From GWB1-37-8 sp964603935 (GTDB lineage Bacteria; Patescibacteriota; Microgenomatia; Levybacterales; UBA12049): a stretch of DNA of 44,318 nucleotides. Of the stretch, positions 29,776 to 36,409 are shown in pieces. Both the position numbers and the translations under genes were made by a program. The stretch is taken from positions 1-44,318 of the forward strand of contig CAZRWL010000009.1 of the NCBI GenBank assembly GCA_964603935.1. Direction: 5' to 3'. Each line of letters opens with the position of its first letter. Positions within the stretch are counted from its first letter, which is position 1. The notes beneath the pieces are model-generated. The model worked only from the letters and a program-made list of their open reading frames with translations. It was not told where the DNA came from and searched no databases.

Positions 29776-30915
29776 TCATTCTCTTTCCTTGGTAAATAAA
29801 CTCAAATATTCCTTGTACCAAAATTCTCGTCCATATTCGACATTCTTGTTTTTTTGCTCAAGTACTCCTAAATCCATTAATTTACTAACTAATTCATTTG
29901 CCTGAGTACGCGATAAGCCTGTCCACTCTTCTATTTTACGAACATTAATTATTGGCAACTTATAAAGATTTTCCAAAACTATTATTCCTGTTTTCGTACG
30001 TCTTCCAAGCGATTGAATTTTTCTGACATCTTTTTTACTTAATTCATTAATTTTCTTGGATACTTCAACTGCTTCCGTTGCAATAATCGCTACTCCATCA
30101 AGGAAAAAATCTAACCAAATGGAAATATCACCATTTTCACTATGATAAGTATTAAGCGCATTGTAGTAGACTTGTTGATTGTTCAAAAAATATTCAGACA
30201 GATATAAAACTGGCCTCTCAAGTATTCCTAACTTACATAAATAAAATGTTGTAAGTAATCTGCCTGTCCTTCCATTACCATCTAAAAATGGGTGAACTGT
30301 TTCAAATTGCGCATGAACTAAGGCAGCTTTTATTAAAGGCGGATATTCATCTTCTGAATACAAAAATTTCTCAAGATCATATAAAGAACGGGTCATTTCT
30401 AATGGGGGTGGAGGAACAAATTGGGCGGTGTTAGGAGATCCTCCTCCAATCCAGTTTTGAGATTTACGAAATTCTCCTGGAGTCTTACCGGGAGCGTCTA
30501 TAGTCCCCTCAAGAAGAACCCTATGAGTTTCACGGATGAATCTCAGGGATAAAGGTAGCTTTTCAACTCTTCTTAATCCATAATTCATAGCCTTTATGTA
30601 ATGTAGAATCCTATCTACATCTTCGGGTAATTTATTGCCTATCTCTGCTTCTGTCTTAATAACATCGACCATTGTCGCACGAGTTCCCTCTATCTCACTA
30701 GATCTAGCTGCTTCTTTTCTGATATACATAAAAATAAAGAAATCTAAATCGGGCAAGAGCTGAGTTATGCCATCCAATTTACCCAGCATGAGTGATGCCT
30801 TAGCATGTAAACGCTGGGTTTTAGGGCTTAAATCTATATATTCCCCTTGAGGGAATTTATCAGGAATAAATGCTTTATATCCTGTTGCTTGTTGAATTAA
30901 TTGACCAATTCTCAT
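29776..30915 (-). CDS. Fic-family AMPylase with winged-helix C-terminus
   Basis: A 379-residue protein. The catalytic Fic motif is HPFLDGNGRTGR at 208-219. The inhibitory motif S-x-x-x-E-G is at 72-77 (SSEIEG), N-terminal to the Fic core as in class II Fic proteins. It also has FIRETHRVLLEG and GEFRKSQNWIGG (substrate-flap region). The last 80 residues form a winged helix (INVRKIEEWTGLSRTQANEL). Such proteins transfer AMP to target proteins and are autoinhibited. Targets cannot be guessed. It has its own promoter, a short Shine-Dalgarno (AGGA), and lies between 30-bp direct repeats. Confidence 0.93.
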   Translation of the reverse strand: MRIGQLIQQATGYKAFIPDKFPQGEYIDLSPKTQRLHAKASLMLGKLDGITQLLPDLDFFIFMYIRKEAARSSEIEGTRATMVDVIKTEAEIGNKLPEDVDRILHYIKAMNYGLRRVEKLPLSLRFIRETHRVLLEGTIDAPGKTPGEFRKSQNWIGGGSPNTAQFVPPPPLEMTRSLYDLEKFLYSEDEYPPLIKAALVHAQFETVHPFLDGNGRTGRLLTTFYLCKLGILERPVLYLSEYFLNNQQVYYNALNTYHSENGDISIWLDFFLDGVAIIATEAVEVSKKINELSKKDVRKIQSLGRRTKTGIIVLENLYKLPIINVRKIEEWTGLSRTQANELVSKLMDLGVLEQKNKNVEYGREFWYKEYLSLFTKERE

Positions 30916-30943
30916 GTTTTCCTAGACTAACATCGTAGTTAGA

Positions 30944-30981
30944 CTTGTTAGGATTATAACCTAAAAGCTAACAAGTGTCAA
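30944..30981 (-). promoter_or_regulatory. Promoter and inverted-repeat operator of the Fic gene
   Basis: TTGACA (30976-30981), 17-nt spacer and TATAAT (30953-30958): full consensus. The inverted repeat CTTGTTAG (30944-30951) / CTAACAAG (30968-30975) brackets the -10 and could bind a regulator, perhaps the Fic winged helix itself. Confidence 0.7.
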
Positions 30982-31069
30982 TGCCATGTAAGGTTTTGTT
31001 TTGGCATGAATACAAACGCCCTGACAAAACCCCGGAACAACGCAAAAAAGAATGCGGAGAAGTTTAAAA

Positions 31070-31546
31070 TTATTTAAACTTTTTGGTGAATGCGTGGGTG
31101 AGGGCGACTGCGATTGCATCTGCCGTATCATCCAGCTTTGGAATATCTTTAAGTTGCAAAATCGTCCTGATCATTCTGCCAACCTGCGCTTTGTCTGCTT
31201 TCCCGTATCCTGTAACTGCAATTTTTACCTGTAAAGGCGTGTAGGAAGCAACTGATATTTTTTGCAGGGCTGCCGCCAGAATTATCACACCCCTTGCCTC
31301 TCCTACCTTGAAAGCAGTTTTGGCATTGGTGGTAAAAAATAATTCTTCAACAGCAACATTATCCGGCTTGTATTTTTTGATTAAAACACAGACTTGCTCG
31401 TAAACATCGACTAAGCGCTTCTGCGAAGCAGTATTCTTCGAAGTCTCTATACATCCGCAATTTTGCATTTTGCATTTTGCATTTTGACTTTCGACAACCG
31501 CCCACCCAACTCTTGCGTATCCCGGATCAATTCCGAGTGTCTTCAT
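31070..31546 (-). CDS. ruvC: Holliday junction resolvase RuvC
   Basis: A 158-residue endonuclease. The start MKTLGIDPGYARVGWAVV gives Asp7; VAVEELFF gives the second acidic site near residue 67; DDTADAIAVALTHA near 139-151 supplies the last two. The ATG at 31544-31546 is correct because homology begins there; the longer open frame to 31735 overlaps rplY. Residues 20-32 (SQNAKCKMQNCGC) are translated from an AAAATGC microrepeat and enlarge the loop after the first strand. The 3' 30 bp are duplicated at 29731-29760. Confidence 0.95.
   Translation of the reverse strand: MKTLGIDPGYARVGWAVVESQNAKCKMQNCGCIETSKNTASQKRLVDVYEQVCVLIKKYKPDNVAVEELFFTTNAKTAFKVGEARGVIILAAALQKISVASYTPLQVKIAVTGYGKADKAQVGRMIRTILQLKDIPKLDDTADAIAVALTHAFTKKFK
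31080..31109. repeat. 30-bp direct repeat, copy 2 (within ruvC 3' end)
   Basis: tttttggtgaatgcgtgggt plus 10 more bases, identical to 29731-29760. This is the native copy since it encodes the RuvC C-terminus. Confidence 0.9.
31462..31490. repeat. AAAATGC microrepeat inside ruvC
   Basis: The minus strand shows three to four tandem copies of AAAATGC (heptamer), read in frame with the gene as NAKCKMQN. Confidence 0.75.
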
Positions 31547-31573
31547 AAAATCAGGTTTATTATAACATGACGG

Positions 31574-31602
31574 TTGTATTAATCCCGTAAATAAGGTACA
31601 AT
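31574..31602 (+). promoter_or_regulatory. Promoter of rplY
   Basis: TTGTAT (31574-31579), 17-nt spacer and TACAAT (31597-31602); the ATG follows after 7 nt without a Shine-Dalgarno. A minus-strand extended -10 (TGTTATAAT, -10 box near 31559-31564) for ruvC lies next to the -35. Confidence 0.65.
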
Positions 31603-31609
31603 AACCTTT

Positions 31610-32377
31610 ATGAAAAGATTCAAGTTGGCTGTTGAGAAAAGAAAAGTTGTTGGGAAAAAAGTAAGTAAGCTTCGCAAAGACGGCATTTTGCCTGCAAATC
31701 TTTATGGCAAAAATGTAAAATCCCTTTCCGTACAAGTCCCCTACAAAGAGTTTGAAAAGGTGTATAAAGAAGCAGGGGTTACGGGAATTATTGATGTTTC
31801 AGTTGGTGATGAAATCAGGCCATCATTAATTCATAATGTTCAGCAAGACTACTATAAGCACACACTTCTTCATGCAGACTTTTTTCAGGTTAATCTTAAA
31901 GAAAAAGTTAAGACAATGGTTAAGGTTATCACTGTTGGCGAGCCTAAAGCAGTTGCGGAGAAACTTGGACTTCTCATGCAGACGCTTAATGAAGTCGAAA
32001 TTGAAGCTCTTCCTACAGATTTGCCTGATAAAATCGAAGTTAACGTTGAACCATTGGCAGTATTGGATGCGCAAGTAACTGTTGGCGAAATCAAAGCGCC
32101 GGCTGGAGTTACAATTTTGACAGATGCCTCTCAAGTCGTAGCAAAAATTGGTTCATTAATCAGCAAAGAGGCTCAAGAACAGGCAGCAGCTGAAGCCGCG
32201 GCCGCAGAAGCAGCCAAAGTCGCGTCAGACGCGACCAAAGCAGCAACAGCAGCTCCAACTGCAGAAGGAGCAGCAAAACCAGAGGGAGAAGCCCCTTCGG
32301 CAGGCTCAGGGCAAGCGAAACCGGGAGCAGCAAAACCGGGAGCGGAAGCGGCCAAACCGGAAGCCCCTAAGAAATAA
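31610..32377 (+). CDS. rplY: Ribosomal protein bL25 (CTC-type, two-domain)
   Basis: Binds 5S rRNA in the large subunit. The 255-residue protein has the L25 domain (KVVGKKVSKLRKDGILPANLYG) and the C-terminal TL5/CTC beta domain (GEIKAPAGVTILTDASQVVAKI). It ends in a low-complexity tail of about 65 residues rich in Ala, Pro, Glu and Lys. Within this tail APSAGSGQAKPG is translated from an interspersed repeat (32292-32317). Predicted leaderless. It stands alone, divergent from ruvC and convergent with the valS operon. Confidence 0.95.
   Translation: MKRFKLAVEKRKVVGKKVSKLRKDGILPANLYGKNVKSLSVQVPYKEFEKVYKEAGVTGIIDVSVGDEIRPSLIHNVQQDYYKHTLLHADFFQVNLKEKVKTMVKVITVGEPKAVAEKLGLLMQTLNEVEIEALPTDLPDKIEVNVEPLAVLDAQVTVGEIKAPAGVTILTDASQVVAKIGSLISKEAQEQAAAEAAAAEAAKVASDATKAATAAPTAEGAAKPEGEAPSAGSGQAKPGAAKPGAEAAKPEAPKK
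32292..32317. repeat. Interspersed repeat in the rplY tail
   Basis: ccccttcggcaggctcagggcaagcg is of the CCTTCGGCAGGCTCAGGRCAAG type. A reverse-complement relative is at 32830-32873 in the valS 3' end, 0.5 kb away. Confidence 0.75.
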
Positions 32378-32380
32378 GCT

Positions 32381-32818
32381 TTATTTATTCAAAAACTCTT
32401 CAATTTTTAAACCGTTTTCAGAGTTTGGGTCTAGCGCTAAGCCTTTTTCCGTATACATTTTTGCCTTAGGTGTATTTCCCAGCTTGTACTGCAAGATAGA
32501 AGCTTGAAAATACGCATCCCTGTAATTTTGTTTTTTGGAAATAAAATTTTCCCAAAAACTCAAATCTTTAAGCAAAGCTTTTCTTTGAGAATCAATTTCC
32601 TGCTTTGCCTGCAGATTTCTGTCAATATCCAATCCCACAACGAGAACTGCCACTATAAAAATAAAAACAACAAAAACCTTCAAGCTTCCCCGATAAAGTT
32701 TCAGAAAATTAGCGTGAGTTAATTTAGGCAATTTAAAACGCAAAACTTCGGTAATACTTCGGGAATTCCTCGGGGATTTTACCTTTTTAGCCTTCTTTTT
32801 TATGTTTTTAAACTTCAT
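32381..32818 (-). CDS. Single-pass membrane protein with TPR-like tail
   Basis: A 145-residue protein. A very basic N-terminus (KFKNIKKKAKKVKSPRNSRS) precedes one membrane helix (VFVVFIFIVAVLVVGLDI, about residues 48-66). The C-terminal part has one to two TPR-like helical hairpins (FQASILQYKLGNTPKAKMYTEKG). It overlaps the valS stop by 4 nt, so it is translationally coupled. Family not recognised; it may be a small TPR scaffold on the membrane. Confidence 0.65.
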   Translation of the reverse strand: MKFKNIKKKAKKVKSPRNSRSITEVLRFKLPKLTHANFLKLYRGSLKVFVVFIFIVAVLVVGLDIDRNLQAKQEIDSQRKALLKDLSFWENFISKKQNYRDAYFQASILQYKLGNTPKAKMYTEKGLALDPNSENGLKIEEFLNK

Positions 32819-35007
32819 ATTGAAGGTTTACTCTGAGCGGACTTGTCCTGAGCCTTGCCGAAGGAATCGAAGGGCCATTTGTCTGTCATTATTGACTCGC
32901 CTGCTTCCATTCTCTGATAAGTTTCCTCTGTTACAAAAGGCATGAAGGGATGAAGAAGCTTTAAGAGAATTAAGAATGAAGAATTAAGAATTAAGAATGA
33001 ATTTTTATCAATTCTATTTTTGACATCTTCTATATATTTATCCGCAAATTCATGCCAAATAAATTCATACAAAGCCTCTGCAGCATAATTAAAATTATAT
33101 TGATCTAGATTCTTAGTTACTTCGTTAGTTAGTTCTTTGATTTTTCTAATCATTTCCTTATCATTTTCATGCTTAGCGAAATTACTCAACTGCTCAATTG
33201 TTAAATTGTTTGGAACTTGAGATTTTGAATTTGTAATTTCTCGTTTCATTTGTATGAAACGAGCCATATTCCACAGTTTATTGGTAAATTTTCTAGCTGC
33301 ATCAAGCTTAGGATAAGACAAAGCTTGATCATTCCCCGTTGCGTTGCCGTAAATTAAAGCAAAGCGGACTGCATCTGCTCCATACTGATCAATAAGCTCC
33401 AGAGGATTGACAACATTGCCTTTTGATTTACTCATCTTTTTTCCATACGGATCATTAACCAATCCGTGAAACAAAATATCATTGAAAGGAATTTCCCCTG
33501 TTACATAAATTCCCATCATCACCATTCTCGACACCCAGGCTTTCAAAAGATCATATCCTGTTTCCATTACACTAGTAGGATAGAATCTCTCAAAGTCTGA
33601 CTCTTTGTCTAATTTTGAATTTTGAATTTTGAATTTTGAATTGGAGTTGCTCATCAGAGCAACGACTGGCCACTGTCCCGAAGAAAACCAAGTATCTAAA
33701 GTGTCAAGATCTTGTTTCCAACCTTCTCCTTCTGGCGCTTCGCCTTCCGTAACCCTCCACTCTCCTGTTTTTTTATTTTTCCACGCAGGAATGCGTATTC
33801 CCCAAACGATTTGCCTTGAAATATTCCAATCTCTGAGATTTTCCAGCCACAAAAAATATTGTTTTTCAAAATTTTTAGGAATTATTTTAATTTCTCCATT
33901 CCTAACTGCTTCTATTGCCTTTCTCTTCAAAGACTCAACCTTCACAAACCACTGCTCCAAAGGCAAAGGCTCCAGCACATTTTTGCATCTGTAGCAAAGC
34001 CCGAGTCTATTTTGGTATTTTTCATCAATTTTCTCAATCAATCCCTTTGCCTGCAAATCCTCAACAACTGCTTTTCTGGCTTGTTTAATATATAAGCCCG
34101 CAAATTTTCCGGCAAAATGATTCATTTTTCCATCGAATCCGATAACTTGTTTTGATGGTAAATTATGGCGTTTTCCCACTTCGAAATCATTGAAATCATG
34201 AGCAGGTGTAATTTTGACCACTCCAGTTCCGAATTTCGGATCAACTGATTCATCAGCAATTACTTTGATTTTTGCTTTTCCCAAAACAGTTTCTATTTCC
34301 AACTCCTGTCCAATATATTTTTTATAACGGGCGTCTGCAGGATGAACTGCAATTGCGGTATCTCCGAATTTTGTTTCAGGACGCGTTGTTGCCAGAACCA
34401 AAGGTCCGTACTTTATGTAATAGAGCGGACTCACTCTTTCTTCATGAACAATCTCCAAATCGGAAAAAGAAGTGCCATCAAAAGTACAATAATTAACTAA
34501 TCTGTAACCTCTATAAATCAGCCCGTCATCATACATTTTTTTAAAGGTTTTGTAAACAATTTTTACAATATCCGGATCAAGTGTATATTTTTCCCTTGAC
34601 CAATCCAAAGAAAACCCAAGACGGCGTAATTGCTTTTCTATTCCGCCTTTATTTTCCTCAACATATTTTTTAATCATGCTAAACAGAGTATCTCGATCAA
34701 AATCCAAACGCGACTTGCCTTCAGCTTTTAATTTTTTCTCAAATACAAATTGCGTTTCAATTCCCGCATGGTCTGTTCCAGGAAGCCATAGTGCTTGCTC
34801 CCCAAGCATTCGATGATAACGAATTAAAATATCTTCAACTGTAAACATGGCATGACCGAAATGCAGCGCTCCATTGGCGTTTGGCGGGGGTAAAATTATG
34901 CAGTAAGGTTTGCCTTTGGGATTTATCTCCGGCTTAAAATATCCCTTTTTCTCCCATTGCGAATAAATCCTCTCCTCAACATCTCTGTGATTATAAACCT
35001 TATCCAT
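32815..35007 (-). CDS. valS: Valyl-tRNA synthetase, short form
   Basis: Charges tRNA-Val. The 730-residue protein has the class I motif PPPNANGALHFGHAM (HFGH at 49-52), the editing domain (LVLATTRPETKFGDTAIAVHP), the zinc-like CYRCKNVLEPLPLEQWF, and KMSKSKGNVVNPLE near 524. It stops soon after TEETYQRM..TDKWP, so the C-terminal coiled-coil arm of typical ValRS (about 880 residues) is missing. The final residues (DSFGKAQDKSAQSK) are translated from an interspersed repeat. Two or three AT-rich microrepeats are also translated inside the protein. Extended -10 TGGTAGAAT ends 6 nt before the ATG. Confidence 0.95.
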   Translation of the reverse strand: MDKVYNHRDVEERIYSQWEKKGYFKPEINPKGKPYCIILPPPNANGALHFGHAMFTVEDILIRYHRMLGEQALWLPGTDHAGIETQFVFEKKLKAEGKSRLDFDRDTLFSMIKKYVEENKGGIEKQLRRLGFSLDWSREKYTLDPDIVKIVYKTFKKMYDDGLIYRGYRLVNYCTFDGTSFSDLEIVHEERVSPLYYIKYGPLVLATTRPETKFGDTAIAVHPADARYKKYIGQELEIETVLGKAKIKVIADESVDPKFGTGVVKITPAHDFNDFEVGKRHNLPSKQVIGFDGKMNHFAGKFAGLYIKQARKAVVEDLQAKGLIEKIDEKYQNRLGLCYRCKNVLEPLPLEQWFVKVESLKRKAIEAVRNGEIKIIPKNFEKQYFLWLENLRDWNISRQIVWGIRIPAWKNKKTGEWRVTEGEAPEGEGWKQDLDTLDTWFSSGQWPVVALMSNSNSKFKIQNSKLDKESDFERFYPTSVMETGYDLLKAWVSRMVMMGIYVTGEIPFNDILFHGLVNDPYGKKMSKSKGNVVNPLELIDQYGADAVRFALIYGNATGNDQALSYPKLDAARKFTNKLWNMARFIQMKREITNSKSQVPNNLTIEQLSNFAKHENDKEMIRKIKELTNEVTKNLDQYNFNYAAEALYEFIWHEFADKYIEDVKNRIDKNSFLILNSSFLILLKLLHPFMPFVTEETYQRMEAGESIMTDKWPFDSFGKAQDKSAQSKPSI
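32830..32873. repeat. Interspersed repeat forming the valS 3' end
   Basis: ctctgagcggacttgtcctgagccttgccgaaggaatcgaagg is a known-looking TCCTGAGC..GCCGAAGGA element. It encodes the last 15 residues of ValRS and replaces the usual C-terminal extension. Confidence 0.75.
32961..33003. repeat. GAATTAAGAAT microrepeat inside valS
   Basis: Tandem gaattaagaatgaagaattaagaattaagaat, read on the minus strand as FLILNSSFLILL between RIDKNS and KLLHPFMPF. Confidence 0.75.
33218..33244. repeat. Short AT-rich microrepeat inside valS
   Basis: gagattttgaatttgtaatttc gives EITNSKSQVP in ValRS. It resembles the AAATTC microrepeat at 33610-33643. Confidence 0.5.
33610..33643. repeat. AAAATTC microrepeat inside valS
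   Basis: Four tandem copies of the 8-mer aattttga, read on the minus strand as NSKFKIQNSKL between VALMSNS and DKESDFERF. Confidence 0.8.
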
Positions 35008-35013
35008 TAATTA

Positions 35014-35019
35014 ATTCTA
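35014..35019 (-). promoter_or_regulatory. Extended -10 box of valS
   Basis: TAGAAT in the context TGGTAGAAT on the minus strand, 6 nt before the valS ATG, no Shine-Dalgarno. Confidence 0.5.
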
Positions 35020-35084
35020 CCATAAGGAAAAATTCGCTACAAACAAACAATTCCCGAGAATTTAACGAGGTATTACCGAAAATC

Positions 35085-36386
35085 TTAGCTTTCCACCATT
35101 TTATACCCTCGGGTTTTGACTGTTTGAATTTCAAATTTGGCGTTTTGGGATTTTAACTTGACCCTCAAACGGGCAACCAGCCTGTCTATCGCCCAGTCGG
35201 AAATTCCAAATTCTTCAACTTCCGGCCAGACCGCCTGAATTATCTCTTCTCTTTCGCAAATTGTCCCAACTTTACTTTTAAGGAAATTAAAAAGAAGATT
35301 TTCTTTTTTGCTCAAATCAACATTTCCACCATTCAACTTATTTATTTGCCTTTGCCTTAAGTAATAACTAAAAAGAGGGCTAAATATTGTATTTTCGGAT
35401 TCCTTCTCAATGATTAAACCGCAATCCCACAAATATGCCCCCTGCTTCCTGTCTTCTTTGGAAATTTTTTGTGCTTTCTCAATCCTAAGCAGCACTTCCT
35501 TTTCCGCATCCCCCAAGCTTTCCCACAATTCTTCTGATTGAAGAATTATTCTTTCGTCTTTTGACAAAAAATTAAATAATTCTTCTTTACTTTGAAATTT
35601 CACATTTGCTTCATGCAAAGAAATTAAAGCAAGCTGCATATATTGCACATAACCATCAACGAATTCAAAAAGCGCATTTTCCAAAGAGGAAGATAGAGAA
35701 AGCCTGTACTTGATTTTGTATGTATCGAAAATAATTTTTGTGTCTTTTTCTTCTGCCGGCTTTATATACAAATTCTCTGCAAAAAGAGAAATTGATGATT
35801 TTGTAAAAACTGTTGGCGACAAATCTGTTAATCCCCTAAAGCTTGTAAAAACATAGGAAGCCTTTCGATTGGCAGCGTCTTTTAATCCCTGAAGATTGCC
35901 GAACAATTCGGGAGTAATAATTTCTCTTAGTCTGTCAAACCTGATGAAAAATATCGTCGGCAAAACTTTCTCCTGCGTAATTTTAGCAAGGCTTTTTTTA
36001 ACGCTTTCTATTGTCAGAAAAATGTCCTTTGATTGCATGCTGTCCAAAAACAACCGCTCTATATACTTTTTTGTTTCCTTCGTTAGGCTGAAGTTCTCAA
36101 CCGAATCGTAAATTCTTTTAAGGGTTAATATCCAAAAAGGAAAAACTTCCCGCTCCACAAGATCATTTAAATCAACAGGAATAAAAAGATGAGAATTTCC
36201 ATCTCCAATATAGGTCTTCGCGATATCTTTATGGTTAAGAAAAAAACGCAGAAAATTACTGATACCAACCCTTTTAATCCCAATTAAAACAACCGAATTG
36301 CGGTCCTTCAGATGCTTGCCTAAAATTTTGGAATCCTGCTCTCTAAAAGATACAGGGTAAAGCGCTTCAATCACTTCAGTTTTCAT
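35085..36386 (-). CDS. NTPase-like regulator with C-terminal OmpR-type winged helix
   Basis: A 433-residue protein. The first 270 residues resemble a STAND/AAA-type ATPase (VVLIGIKRVGISNFLRFFL as a degenerate P-loop, HLFIPVDLNDL, PTIFFIRFDRL as a Walker B-like strand). Residues about 345-433 form a trans_reg_C winged helix: LSKKENLLFNFLKSKVGTICEREEI, then WAIDRLVARLRVKLKS and the wing VKTRGYKMV. The P-loop lacks the usual GK(S/T), so ATP hydrolysis is doubtful. It lies 23 nt downstream of the DUF4012 gene on the same strand, so it may regulate or sense that surface system. Confidence 0.75.
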   Translation of the reverse strand: MKTEVIEALYPVSFREQDSKILGKHLKDRNSVVLIGIKRVGISNFLRFFLNHKDIAKTYIGDGNSHLFIPVDLNDLVEREVFPFWILTLKRIYDSVENFSLTKETKKYIERLFLDSMQSKDIFLTIESVKKSLAKITQEKVLPTIFFIRFDRLREIITPELFGNLQGLKDAANRKASYVFTSFRGLTDLSPTVFTKSSISLFAENLYIKPAEEKDTKIIFDTYKIKYRLSLSSSLENALFEFVDGYVQYMQLALISLHEANVKFQSKEELFNFLSKDERIILQSEELWESLGDAEKEVLLRIEKAQKISKEDRKQGAYLWDCGLIIEKESENTIFSPLFSYYLRQRQINKLNGGNVDLSKKENLLFNFLKSKVGTICEREEIIQAVWPEVEEFGISDWAIDRLVARLRVKLKSQNAKFEIQTVKTRGYKMVES

Positions 36387-36409
36387 TATGCCTTATTTTA
36401 TACGATTTG

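Noticed and set aside
30992..31031. Inverted repeat GGTTTTGT/ACAAAACC as a terminator after ruvC
   Set aside because: The arms are 8 bp with a 24-nt loop and no T run; it may be structural noise or part of the inserted block's edge.
30981..31067. 28-codon plus-strand ORF (MPCKVLFWHEYKRPDK...)
   Set aside because: The composition looks protein-like, but there is no ribosome-binding site or known family, and it overlaps the Fic -35 box.
31547..31735. Long N-terminal extension of RuvC
   Set aside because: RuvC homology begins at MKTLGIDPG; the extension is antisense to the start of rplY.
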